A stretch of DNA of 19,006 nt from Pseudomonadota bacterium. GTDB taxonomy: Bacteria; Pseudomonadota; Alphaproteobacteria; Sphingomonadales; Sphingomonadaceae. Shown here piece after piece: positions 1 through 6,562 of the stretch; position 1 is the stretch's first letter, and every line of letters starts with the position of its first letter. Location: positions 1-19,006 of the forward strand of contig JAFAEZ010000174.1 in NCBI GenBank assembly GCA_023423775.1, written 5' to 3'. The notes under the pieces were generated by a model. The model had not been told where the DNA came from and searched no databases. It was given only the letters and a program-made list of their open reading frames with translations. Position numbers and translations under genes: made by a program.

Positions 1-354
1 GCGCAGCGGCGCGGCGCTGCCGAAGCGCTCGCGGACGAGCGGCGCCAGCGTCGGGCCATTGCCCTCGCACAGCACGCTCTCGGTGGGCGCCTGGGCCTGG
101 AGGCCATGCGCCATCAGCTCGCGCCAAAGGCGCGTGACCAAGGGGGCGGGCGCTCGGCGGGCGCGGCCCAGTTGCCGTGCGATCACCGCATCCTCGCGGC
201 GTGGGCGGATCTTGAGCAGCCCGTCGGCAGGCTTTGACCGGGCGACGGCGGCCGAAGCGGCCATCCTTCGCTCGACGAGATCGAGAATGGCATCGTCGAG
301 ACGGTCGATCTCGGTTCGGAGCGCCGCGAGCGGCGCCGAAATCATGTGGGTCAT
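1..354 (-). CDS. Chorismate mutase (AroQ class), N-terminal part, cut by window edge
   Basis: Chorismate mutase converts chorismate to prephenate, the branch step towards phenylalanine and tyrosine, in the cytoplasm. The 118 visible codons are open to base 1, so the C-terminus is missing. Residues 9-35 have the AroQ helix-1 pattern (LRTEIDRLDDAILDLVERR) with the conserved Arg-x-x-Ile-Asp. It is followed by a basic segment with KIRPRRE (residues about 48-54) and a second helix, LVTRLWRELMAHGL, as in AroQ helices 2 and 3. The sequence after residue 90 suggests a longer protein than a minimal mutase, perhaps with a second domain outside the window; that part is inference. The ATG at 354 is chosen because AGGA lies 6-9 bases upstream; a second ATG at 345 is less well placed. 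The upstream leader (458-558) suggests control by aromatic amino acid supply. Confidence 0.88.
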   Translation of the reverse strand, partial: MTHMISAPLAALRTEIDRLDDAILDLVERRMAASAAVARSKPADGLLKIRPRREDAVIARQLGRARRAPAPLVTRLWRELMAHGLQAQAPTESVLCEGNGPTLAPLVRERFGSAAPLR

Positions 355-457
355 GGCGTGTCCTGTCGCCGCGTCCCGGCCGCGCAGGGGTGCGACCTGC
401 CGGGGAAGCGGCGTTTGAGCTCGAATTTTCAGAAAAGGTGGAGTGCGGTATTCTGTC

Positions 458-481
458 CCGATACGCCCTCAGGCGTATCGG
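458..481 (-). promoter_or_regulatory. Perfect 10-bp hairpin at the end of the leader ORF
   Basis: CCGATACGCC (458-467) and GGCGTATCGG (472-481) are perfectly complementary around a 4-base loop. The TGA stop of the leader ORF (469-471 on the minus strand) lies in that loop, so a ribosome finishing the leader would cover the stem. No U-run follows, so this is not a textbook Rho-independent terminator. A further 7-base match, 490-496 with 417-423 (GAGCTCG pairing with CGAGCTC in the RNA), could enclose it. Its position between leader ORF and chorismate mutase suggests an attenuator element. Confidence 0.6.
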
Positions 482-558
482 CCGCTAAACGAGCTCCAGG
501 TGCCGAAATAGAAGCCGCGAGCCAACAGCGACGAGGGTTGGACCTGTCCTTTGCTCAT
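469..558 (-). CDS. Putative aromatic-rich leader peptide (29 aa)
   Basis: A 29-codon ORF with a strong ribosome binding site (AAGGAG, eight bases before the ATG) lies 114 bases upstream of the chorismate mutase on the same strand. Its second half is dense in aromatic residues: Phe16, Tyr17, Phe18, Trp21, Phe24 and Tyr28, in the segment GFYFGTWSSFSGRYA at the C-terminus. The stop codon lies in the loop of a 10-bp hairpin. Leader peptides of attenuated amino acid operons, such as E. coli pheL and trpL, share this layout: good start, cluster of codons for the pathway product, hairpin before the structural gene. I do not recognise this sequence from a named family. It could instead be a small protein in its own right. 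Confidence 0.55.
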   Translation of the reverse strand: MSKGQVQPSSLLARGFYFGTWSSFSGRYA

Positions 559-614
559 GATGGGCTCCTTACGACTACACGGCTTCACCTCCCTTAGGCT
601 GGAGGGGCGGTGCC

Positions 615-660
615 CGGCTGTCAACCCACCAATGCTGCACATGCACAAAAATTGTATCCC
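615..660 (-). promoter_or_regulatory. Candidate promoter elements for the leader / chorismate mutase transcript
   Basis: On the minus strand a perfect -35 hexamer TTGACA (624-619) lies about 60 bases upstream of the leader ATG, but no good -10 follows at 17 bases. A good -10-like TACAAT (656-651) stands just upstream in an AT-rich patch, with no clear -35. Either could start the transcript; the sequence alone does not decide. Confidence 0.3.
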
Positions 661-734
661 GACACGCATCGCAAGGGGACTGGTCCCGCGATATAGGGAG
701 TTTGTCGCAGAGGCTCGGGATCCCATGAGCGCTT

Positions 735-2363
735 TCAGGCTGTTGCCGCGGTAGCGGTCGCGGCGCGGCGGTCCGGGACGGCCTGGCGCGCGGCGATCCG
801 GTCTGCGGTGCGCAAGGCGAGGGCGACGATCGTCAGCGTCGGATTGGCCCAGCCCGAGGTCGGAAAGAGCGAACTTCCCGCGACATAGAGATTGTCGATA
901 TCGTGCACCCGGCCGTCGGCGTCGGTGACTCCATGGCGCGGATCTTCGGACATGCGGGTGGTGCCCATATGGTGGTAGCCGCCGATGGGGTGGGCGCTGA
1001 TCAGCGGGTCGATCGCCCAGCGCCGCGAGGGATCGGACAGCCACGGCGCCGCCTCGACATGGCCGAGGCCCAGCCGCGCGAGCTCGCGCCCCAGTGCGGC
1101 GACGAGGCCGGCGGCGCTGTCGACGTCGAGTGCGCTCGTGCGCCAGTCCAGCGTCGCGCGCGGCATGCCGAGAGCGTCGGTTTCCGGCGCCAGGCGCACC
1201 CGGCTGTCGGGGTTCGGCGCCTGTTCGCCGCGAATGACCAGCGCGACGTCGAGCCGGCCCGCCTTATGCAGCAGCCAGGGGCGCAACGGATCGCTGATAT
1301 GCTGGACCTGACTGGTGAGATGCTTGGTCACCCGCCACAGCCTGCGCCCTTTCCGGGTCGGCGCGAGCCGGTGCTTGGCGTGGAGATAGGCGCGCATCAG
1401 CAGCGCCTCGCTGCCTTGCGCGGGGCGGCGGCCGGCGATCGTCAGCGACGTGTTGAGCAAACCCTGGTCGGCCTGGAGTCGGGCCGACGGCGCGATCAGC
1501 GGCGCGAACTCCCTGCCGCCTACCCGCCGCTTCTTGAACGCGTCGAGCAGGCGCCATGCCGCGCCGCCGACAATGCGTCCGCCGCGGGCATGGGGATGCT
1601 CCATGAAATAGCGGCCGACCTGATCGTGATCATTGCCAAGCCCGTCGCGCTGGACCGAGCGCGAGGCGAGGAGAAGCCGGGGATTCTCGATGCCGCCGGC
1701 GGCGAGCACATAATCCCGCGCGCGGACGTCGAGGCTGCGCCCCGACAAGCTGCGCACGTCGAGCTTGCGGATCGCCCGGCCGTAAGGCTCGGCCACGATT
1801 TCGCGGACAGTGGCATGGGTGACCACGGTGCACCGCGGGTGCTCGATGAGGTCGCGGCAGCGCAGGAACGAGAAGCGGTCGAACTGGTCGTCGAATGCCC
1901 AGAGCGGGGTCGTCAGCTCGTCGGGCGAGAAATCGGGAAGCAGGTGGCGCAGCGGGTCGGAACGGTAGGCAGATGCCGTGAGCCCCAGCACCTCCCAGGC
2001 AGCGTCATAATAAGGGCGCAGCGCGGCAGGCTCGATCGGCCAGCCGCTACGGGGTATCCAGTCGCGTCGGGTGAAGTCGATCGGGTCGAATTCGGCACAG
2101 CGGCCGCCCCAGATGGCGGTGGTGCCGCCGAAGAAGCGCAGCCGGCAATCCTCGAGCGCGTAATAATCCTCGCCGACATTGTCGCCGGCATTGAGGTCTG
2201 CCGTTTCTTTCTCATAATCGAGCCCGCCGCTTTCGAGCAGGATGACCGAGAGGCCCTCGGCGAGGAGCCGGCGGGCGAGGGTAATGCCGGCCGCGCCGGC
2301 GCCGATGACCGCCACGTCGGCGTCCAGCCGGTCAGGACCGTCCCGTTCCAGATCGCAATGCAT
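735..2363 (-). CDS. GMC-family FAD-dependent oxidoreductase
   Basis: A flavin oxidoreductase of the glucose-methanol-choline family, oxidising a primary or secondary alcohol or sugar; the substrate cannot be told from sequence. With the ATG at 2363 it has 542 residues, a normal length. The FAD-binding Rossmann motif GAGAAG is at residues 21-26, ending the first beta-alpha-beta unit with LLESGG. The C-terminal GMC domain has the catalytic His pair in GGYHHMGTTRM (His464/465) and the partner Asn507 in GWANPT, with NLYVAGSSLFP between. No signal peptide is seen. The frame stays open to an ATG at 2525, but the extra 54 residues do not look like the family and that ATG overlaps a candidate promoter. 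The ATG at 2363 has a poor ribosome binding site and may depend on coupling to the small ORF ending at 2375. Confidence 0.9.
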   Translation of the reverse strand: MHCDLERDGPDRLDADVAVIGAGAAGITLARRLLAEGLSVILLESGGLDYEKETADLNAGDNVGEDYYALEDCRLRFFGGTTAIWGGRCAEFDPIDFTRRDWIPRSGWPIEPAALRPYYDAAWEVLGLTASAYRSDPLRHLLPDFSPDELTTPLWAFDDQFDRFSFLRCRDLIEHPRCTVVTHATVREIVAEPYGRAIRKLDVRSLSGRSLDVRARDYVLAAGGIENPRLLLASRSVQRDGLGNDHDQVGRYFMEHPHARGGRIVGGAAWRLLDAFKKRRVGGREFAPLIAPSARLQADQGLLNTSLTIAGRRPAQGSEALLMRAYLHAKHRLAPTRKGRRLWRVTKHLTSQVQHISDPLRPWLLHKAGRLDVALVIRGEQAPNPDSRVRLAPETDALGMPRATLDWRTSALDVDSAAGLVAALGRELARLGLGHVEAAPWLSDPSRRWAIDPLISAHPIGGYHHMGTTRMSEDPRHGVTDADGRVHDIDNLYVAGSSLFPTSGWANPTLTIVALALRTADRIAARQAVPDRRAATATAATA

Positions 2364-2374
2364 CGCAAAAATGC

Positions 2375-2485
2375 TCAGTAAAACGACGGTGGCGGAGCCG
2401 GGTGCAGCGCAATCGCAACGAAAATCCAGGGCGAGCGACGAGTCTCGACAACATTCCCCACATGCCGACGGCAAATGTCCGTCAC
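2375..2485 (-). CDS. Possible small upstream ORF (36 aa) before the GMC gene
   Basis: A GTG at 2485 follows a strong Shine-Dalgarno run (GAGAGGAGAG, AGGAG core seven bases away) and opens a 36-codon frame. The product starts VTDICRRHVGNVVETRRS and continues with a short hydrophobic patch (WIFVAIAL) and a proline-rich end. It stops 11 bases before the GMC start, which itself lacks a good ribosome binding site, so re-initiation would explain GMC translation. No family is recognised. It could be non-coding, with the purine-rich run fortuitous. Confidence 0.3.
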   Translation of the reverse strand: MTDICRRHVGNVVETRRSPWIFVAIALHPAPPPSFY

Positions 2486-2512
2486 GATAGCTCTCCTCTC
2501 TTGATGGCGCAG

Positions 2513-2541
2513 ATCGTACGTCCATCGTTCGCGACGCACAA
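2513..2541 (-). promoter_or_regulatory. Candidate sigma-70-type promoter for the GMC transcript
   Basis: On the minus strand TTGTGC (2541-2536) and TACGAT (2518-2513) are separated by 17 bases. The expected start of transcription would be near 2506, just ahead of the ribosome binding site of the 36-codon ORF. Both hexamers are only partial matches to the consensus (three and four of six). Confidence 0.3.
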
Positions 2542-2651
2542 GCAGAGCACCGGAAGACTGCGGTTGGGAAGGCGGATCATTGGCCGTTCCGGCGTCAATT
2601 CTGCAAAGCGCGATACTGACTTTGCCATCGCCAACCGACGATGCCGGTGCC

Positions 2652-3266
2652 TCAGGGCACCAGGCGCGCGATCATCGCCATGCGCACCAGTTCGGACAGG
2701 CTGCGAGCGCGCATCTTGGTCATCACGTTGGCGCGATAGACCTCGACGGTACGTGCGCTGATCGCAAGATCGTCGGCGATGACCTTATTCGCGTGCCCCT
2801 CGACCAGCCCGTCGAGCACTTCGCGCTCCCGCTGGGAAAGGGTGGCCATGCGCGCCACGATTTCGTCCCGTTCGGCTTCGACCAGGCCGCGCTCCTGCTG
2901 CTGCGCCAATGCGGCCCGCACCGATCCCAATATGGTCTCGTCGCTGAACGGCTTCTCGATGAAATCGGCGACTCCCGCCTTCATCGCCTGGATCGCGAGC
3001 GGCACGTCGGCATGACCGGTGATGACGATCACCGGATCGGGTACGCCGAGCGCCTTCAATCTGCCAATGAGTTCGACGCCGCTCATCTCCGGCATGCGCA
3101 CGTCGGTGACGATGCAGCCATGCTCCATCGTCGGCACTGCCTTGAGGAAGGCGACAGCCGATTCATAGATGCGGGCGTCTATGCCCGCGCAGTCGAGCAG
3201 GAAGCCGAGGGCGTGGCGCGCCGCTTCATCGTCGTCGATCACGTGCACCACGGGCTCAGTCGCCAT
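2652..3266 (-). CDS. fixJ: FixJ-family response regulator
   Basis: A two-component DNA-binding regulator of 204 residues, the usual FixJ length. The receiver spans residues 1-120, with acidic residues DDD at 11-13, phosphoacceptor Asp55 in IVTDVRMPEMSG, Thr83 in VITGHAD and Lys105 in EKPF. The output is a LuxR/FixJ helix-turn-helix at about 142-204 (LSQREREVLDGLVEG, then the recognition helix region SARTVEVYRANVMTKM). The ATG at 3266 has an excellent AAGGAGG nine bases upstream and overlaps the end of fixL by 11 bases, so the pair is co-transcribed. The partner kinase keeps heme-sensing residues, so the likely signal is oxygen. The divergent alternative oxidase gene is the obvious candidate target (inference). 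No FixK-type box was found. Confidence 0.93.
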   Translation of the reverse strand: MATEPVVHVIDDDEAARHALGFLLDCAGIDARIYESAVAFLKAVPTMEHGCIVTDVRMPEMSGVELIGRLKALGVPDPVIVITGHADVPLAIQAMKAGVADFIEKPFSDETILGSVRAALAQQQERGLVEAERDEIVARMATLSQREREVLDGLVEGHANKVIADDLAISARTVEVYRANVMTKMRARSLSELVRMAMIARLVP

Positions 3267-4767
3267 CGTATAATTCCTCCTTGCCTACGCGCTGCAGGGT
3301 GAAGCGGAAGATCGCGCCGCCTCCCGGATTGTCCTCGACCCAGATGCGTCCGCCATGCGCCTCGACGATCGTGCGCGAAATGGAAAGGCCGACGCCCATG
3401 CCGGTGCGCTTGGTCGTGATGAACGGCTGAAACAATTGGCCGGCAATCTCGGCGCTGATCCCCGGCCCGGTATCCGCGACGCTGACCAGGGCCATGTCGT
3501 CGGGCAGAGCGGCGACGCTGACCGTCATCTCGCGGCGCGGCGAATTCTCCATCGCGTCGCCGGCGTTGCGGATCAGGTTGAGCACGACCTGCTGGATCTG
3601 GACCTTGTCGGCGAGCACCAAATCGACCTCGGGGTCGAGTGCGTAGCGAACTTGGACGCCACTTTCCTTGGCGCCCACCAGAGCGAGCGCGCTGGCTTCC
3701 TCGATCAGCTTGGGCAGGCTCTCCAGCCGGCGCTCGGTCTCGCCGCGCGCGACGAAATCGCGCAGCCGGCGGATGATCTCGCCCGCCCGCAACGCCTCGT
3801 TGGCGGCGCGATCGACCGCGTCGCGAACCTTTTCGTGCGGCACTTCGTCGCGGCCGAGCAGCATCTTGCTGCCCTTGAGATAGGAGGCGATTGCGGAGAG
3901 TGGCTGGTTAAGTTCGTGCGCCAGCGCCGAAGCCATTTCGCCCAATGCGGTGAGACGCGAGACGTGAACGAGCTCGGTCTGCAGTTCCTGCAAGCGGGTC
4001 TCGGTCTGCTGCCGCTCGGTGAGGTCGCGGACGAAGCCGGTGAAGAAGCGCCCCTTGGCTTCGTGCATCTCGCCGACCGCAAGCTCCATGGGGAATGTCG
4101 ACCCGTCCTTGCGCTCGCCGACAACCACCCGGCCGACGCCGATGATGCGGCGCTGGCCGGTTCGGTAGTAGCGCTCCAGATAGGAATCGTGCGCCTCGCG
4201 ATAGGGCGAAGGCATCAGCATGTTGACGTTGCGGCCGGCCACTTCGGCCGCCTGCCAGCCGAACAGGCGCTCCGCGGTGTGGCTGAAAGAGCGGATCAGG
4301 CCCTGCTCGTCGATCACCACCATCGCGTCCGGCACCGTCTCGAGGATCGAGCGCAGATGCGCCTCGCTCTGGGCAAGCTCGCGGTGCGCTCCGCCGGCGC
4401 GAGCCCTGGCGCGCTGGAACCACTCGCCGCCGATCGTGACCGACAGACCGACCAGCAGGAAGACACCCGCGCCGACCCAGTGGCCCGCTTGCAAATTCCC
4501 GCTTGAAGCCTCGAGCGCCAGCCCGGCCGCGGCGCCGAGGACGGTTGCGAACAGACCGGGCCCCAGCCCGGCGAGCGCGGCTGCGGCGACGACCGCCGGC
4601 ACGAAGAAGAGGAAGGTCTCGCGGCCACCGAGCAGTGGCTCGAGCCCGAGCCGCGCCGCCGCGCCTCCGGCGACCGCCGCGAGCGCGATCAGGCAGGCTC
4701 GACCTTGGCCCACGGCGGGGACTGAGAATGTGTTCGGACGCAACGCCAAGGCCATGCCAGCCTGCAT
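3256..4767 (-). CDS. fixL: FixL-like oxygen-sensing histidine kinase (heme PAS)
   Basis: A membrane-anchored sensor kinase of 503 residues. Residues 22-115 hold hydrophobic segments forming the N-terminal membrane domain. The PAS domain (about 134-255) closely follows the FixL heme PAS: His193 in EAHDSYLERY matches the proximal heme ligand (His200 in Bradyrhizobium FixL). Arg199 and Arg213 sit at the spacing of Arg206 and Arg220, the residues that sense bound oxygen. The phosphoacceptor is His284 in ALAHELNQPL (HisKA), followed by an ATPase domain with an N-box (NLIRNAGDAM) and glycine boxes (DTGPGIS, GMGVGLS). The start is uncertain: the ATG at 4767 lacks a close ribosome binding site, and another ATG lies four codons on. 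Known FixL is active when oxygen is low; that this one is too is inference. Confidence 0.92.
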   Translation of the reverse strand: MQAGMALALRPNTFSVPAVGQGRACLIALAAVAGGAAARLGLEPLLGGRETFLFFVPAVVAAAALAGLGPGLFATVLGAAAGLALEASSGNLQAGHWVGAGVFLLVGLSVTIGGEWFQRARARAGGAHRELAQSEAHLRSILETVPDAMVVIDEQGLIRSFSHTAERLFGWQAAEVAGRNVNMLMPSPYREAHDSYLERYYRTGQRRIIGVGRVVVGERKDGSTFPMELAVGEMHEAKGRFFTGFVRDLTERQQTETRLQELQTELVHVSRLTALGEMASALAHELNQPLSAIASYLKGSKMLLGRDEVPHEKVRDAVDRAANEALRAGEIIRRLRDFVARGETERRLESLPKLIEEASALALVGAKESGVQVRYALDPEVDLVLADKVQIQQVVLNLIRNAGDAMENSPRREMTVSVAALPDDMALVSVADTGPGISAEIAGQLFQPFITTKRTGMGVGLSISRTIVEAHGGRIWVEDNPGGGAIFRFTLQRVGKEELYDGD

Positions 4768-4868
4768 AGCCGCTGCCGCGGTGCGGCGCGACCTCCGGGA
4801 TTCACCCTAGGGCGAAGACCCGAATTTCGCGGATTCCGGCCTGCGGGTAATTCCGGGCCAACGGCAAC

Positions 4869-4891
4869 GCAGACCTGATTGCGCTGTCTGC
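4869..4891. promoter_or_regulatory. Inverted repeat before the alternative oxidase gene (candidate operator)
   Basis: GCAGAC (4869-4874) and GTCTGC (4886-4891) form a perfect 6-bp inverted repeat with an 11-base spacer, ending one base before the AAGGAG of the oxidase gene. It lies in the 141-base gap between the divergent fixL and oxidase genes. A second feature of the gap is the direct repeat ATTCCGG at 4833 and 4850. Either could bind a regulator such as FixJ, but no known consensus is matched, and the inverted repeat could equally act as an RNA hairpin near the ribosome binding site. Confidence 0.3.
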
Positions 4892-4908
4892 AAAGGAGAT
4901 TTTTCGTC

Positions 4909-5598
4909 GTGACCGCACCGCTTATCGACCTTTCGGTCCACCACCGCCCCAAAGGCCTGTCCGACCGCGTGGCCGTCGGTTTCACCAAGATGCTGCGCTG
5001 GTGCGCCGACACTTTCTTCGCCGAGCGCTACGGCCACCGCGCGGTGGTGCTCGAGACCGTCGCCGCCGTTCCGGGCATGGTCGGCGCGACGATCAACCAC
5101 CTCGCCTGCCTTCGCCGCATGTGCGACGACAAGGGCTGGATCAAGACGCTCATGGACGAGGCCGAGAATGAGCGCATGCACCTGATGACCTTCATCGAGA
5201 TCTCGAAGCCGACCTGGTTCGAGCGCGGGGTGATCATCGGCGTGCAGTGGGTCTTCTACCTGTTCTTCTTCGCCCTCTATCTCGTCAGCTCGAAGACCGC
5301 CCACCGCGTCGTCGGCTATTTCGAGGAGGAGGCGGTAATCAGCTATACCCACTATCTCGCCGAGATCGACGAGGGGCGAAGCGAGAACGTGCCCGCGCCG
5401 GACATCGCCAAGCGCTACTGGGGCCTGCCCGAGGACGCCACCCTGCGCGACGTGGTGCTGGTCGTCCGTGCCGACGAGGCGCATCACCGCGACGTCAATC
5501 ACGGTTATGCCAATGAGCTTGCCGGCCTGCCGCAGGTCGCGGTCTTCCCGTGCCCCCCGCACGTCGCGCTCGAGCCGACCTGGAAGCAGGCCGCCTAA
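4909..5598 (+). CDS. aox: Alternative oxidase (cyanide-insensitive ubiquinol oxidase)
   Basis: A di-iron monotopic membrane oxidase that passes electrons from ubiquinol to oxygen without pumping protons. All six iron ligands are visible, with GTG counted as residue 1: Glu49 (LETVAAVPGM), Glu88 and His91 (DEAENERMHLM), Glu139 (GYFEEEAVISYTHYL), and Glu190 and His193 (RADEAHHRDVNH). The spacings match eukaryotic enzymes closely. Hydrophobic stretches near 52-66 and 108-127 would form the membrane-associated helices. The GTG at 4909 is chosen because AAGGAG lies ten bases upstream; an in-frame ATG at 4879 has no such site. Length 229 residues, typical for bacterial forms. It is divergent from fixLJ and followed by a receiver and a globin, suggesting control by oxygen or NO. 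Alternative oxidases are uncommon in bacteria but known in some sphingomonads. Confidence 0.95.
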   Translation: MTAPLIDLSVHHRPKGLSDRVAVGFTKMLRWCADTFFAERYGHRAVVLETVAAVPGMVGATINHLACLRRMCDDKGWIKTLMDEAENERMHLMTFIEISKPTWFERGVIIGVQWVFYLFFFALYLVSSKTAHRVVGYFEEEAVISYTHYLAEIDEGRSENVPAPDIAKRYWGLPEDATLRDVVLVVRADEAHHRDVNHGYANELAGLPQVAVFPCPPHVALEPTWKQAA

Positions 5599-5608
5599 AC
5601 CAGAAGCA

Positions 5609-5631
5609 GGGAGGGGCCGGCGGCTCCTCCC
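5609..5631 (+). terminator. Strong GC-rich hairpin after the oxidase gene (weak or partial terminator)
   Basis: GGGAGGGGCC and GGCTCCTCCC pair over ten positions (one G-U) around a three-base loop, eleven bases after the oxidase stop codon. It is followed by a pyrimidine stretch (TCTCTCCGTCC) rather than a T-run, so it may attenuate readthrough into the receiver gene or protect the 3' end of the oxidase mRNA. Confidence 0.45.
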
Positions 5632-5652
5632 TCTCTCCGTCCGGGAAAGTCC

Positions 5653-6042
5653 ATGACCATCCTCGACCGTCGCCCCCGCATCCTGATCGTCGACGACGAC
5701 GCCGCCCTCCGCTCCGCGCTCACATTCTCGCTGGAGCTGGAGGGATTTGCCGTGGAAGCGTTCGAGAGCGGGGAAGCGCTGGCGGCGCGTGAGCCGCTGG
5801 CCGGACCGGGTTGCCTTGTACTCGATTATCATCTCCCTGGCATGGACGGTCTCGCCTTGCTCGCCTTGCTGCGCGGCCGCGGCGTCGCCCTCCCGGCCTT
5901 GATCATCACCAGCCTGCCGAGCCGCAACCTTGCTGCGAGCGCCGCCGCCGCCGGCGCCGCGATCGTCGAGAAGCCCTTGTTGTGCGACGCTTTAGCCGCC
6001 GCTATCCGGGCCGCCGTGCGCAAGCAGACAGAGTCCGTATGA
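5653..6042 (+). CDS. Single-domain response regulator (receiver only)
   Basis: A 129-residue protein made of one receiver domain with no output domain. The acidic pocket is DDD at 14-16, the phosphoacceptor Asp58 in LVLDYHLPGMDG, Thr86 in LIITS and Lys107 in EKPL, so all residues needed for phosphorylation are present. The sequence is closest in style to FixJ-type receivers. It lies 54 bases after the oxidase gene and overlaps the globin start by four bases. Possible roles are phosphate sink, connector, or feedback inhibitor of FixL like FixT, which in rhizobia and Caulobacter is a receiver-like protein beside FixL. The FixT idea is inference from position only. Two cysteines are present (Cys54, Cys111). 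Confidence 0.88.
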   Translation: MTILDRRPRILIVDDDAALRSALTFSLELEGFAVEAFESGEALAAREPLAGPGCLVLDYHLPGMDGLALLALLRGRGVALPALIITSLPSRNLAASAAAAGAAIVEKPLLCDALAAAIRAAVRKQTESV

Positions 6043-6479
6043 GCGACGCGATGCCGACCCCGCCCGCCAAGGCCATCACCGAGGCCCGCCTTCAGACCGT
6101 GGTCGATACTTTCTATGGCAAGGTCCGGCTCGATCCGATGATTGGCCCGATCTTCAACAACGCGATCGACGACTGGCCCGAGCATCTCGACCGCCTCCAG
6201 GCGTTCTGGTCTTCGGTGATGCTTGGCAGCGGCCGCTACAAGGGCCGGCCGCTGCCGGCGCATATCAAGCATGGCGATTCGATCACACCCGCGATGTTCC
6301 ATCGCTGGCTTGCGCTGTGGCGCGAAACGACGCTGGAACTGCTGAGCGGTCCCGCTGCTGCGGCGATGCAGGAGAAAGCCATGCGGATCGCGGAGAGCCT
6401 GCAAATGGGGATCGCCTTCCACAAGGACGGCGGCCAGACGCTCGCCGCGCTCGATCCTGCGCGGCGCCGCGCGGACTGA
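6039..6479 (+). CDS. Group III truncated hemoglobin
   Basis: A 146-residue small heme protein. It has the group III pattern: FYGKVRLDPMIGPIFN (residues 25-40) with Tyr26 at the B10 position, Trp57 in FWSSVML (the group III E-helix tryptophan), and the F-region PLPAHIKH followed by FHRWLALWRET, which holds the proximal histidine (His75 or His78). Group III globins bind oxygen very tightly, and the Campylobacter member Ctb is linked to NO or oxygen handling. The ATG at 6039 overlaps the TGA of the receiver gene (ATGA), so the two are translationally coupled; the frame is open further upstream, but that part overlaps the receiver gene and does not look like globin. Its place in an operon with the NO-tolerant alternative oxidase supports a role in low-oxygen or NO stress. 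Confidence 0.9.
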   Translation: MSDAMPTPPAKAITEARLQTVVDTFYGKVRLDPMIGPIFNNAIDDWPEHLDRLQAFWSSVMLGSGRYKGRPLPAHIKHGDSITPAMFHRWLALWRETTLELLSGPAAAAMQEKAMRIAESLQMGIAFHKDGGQTLAALDPARRRAD

Positions 6480-6562
6480 ACGGAACTCGGATCTAGAGGA
6501 CGGCAGTCATTCGCCCGCAAAAGCCAGGCCAGGTCGGCGGCGGACCGCGCGCCATCCTCAGA

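Noticed and set aside
655..735. Rho-independent terminator after the GMC gene
   Set aside because: GGGATCCC and GGGAC-CA-GTCCC are dyads, but their loops are too tight to fold well and no T-run follows at the right distance.
903..2381. 492-codon plus-strand open frame opposite the GMC gene
   Set aside because: It is the antisense frame of a clear GMC oxidoreductase. Long antisense frames are expected at this GC content, and its composition (Arg, Ala, Gly, low complexity) matches no family.
3355..4506. 383-codon plus-strand frame opposite fixL
   Set aside because: Antisense shadow of fixL; rich in His, Asp and Leu repeats typical of reversed coding frames, with no domain.
4809..4910. FNR/FixK box (TTGAT-N4-ATCAA) upstream of the alternative oxidase gene
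   Set aside because: No acceptable match was found in the gap on either strand; TGATTGCGCT covers only part of one half-site.
4807..5832. 341-codon minus-strand frame opposite the alternative oxidase and receiver
   Set aside because: The plus strand holds all six oxidase iron ligands, so this frame is a shadow; it also has no ribosome binding site.
6482..6510. GGAAC at 6482 as a second EcfG promoter before the DUF4260 gene
   Set aside because: No GTT occurs at the required 16-17 base spacing; the sequence there is CAGT.
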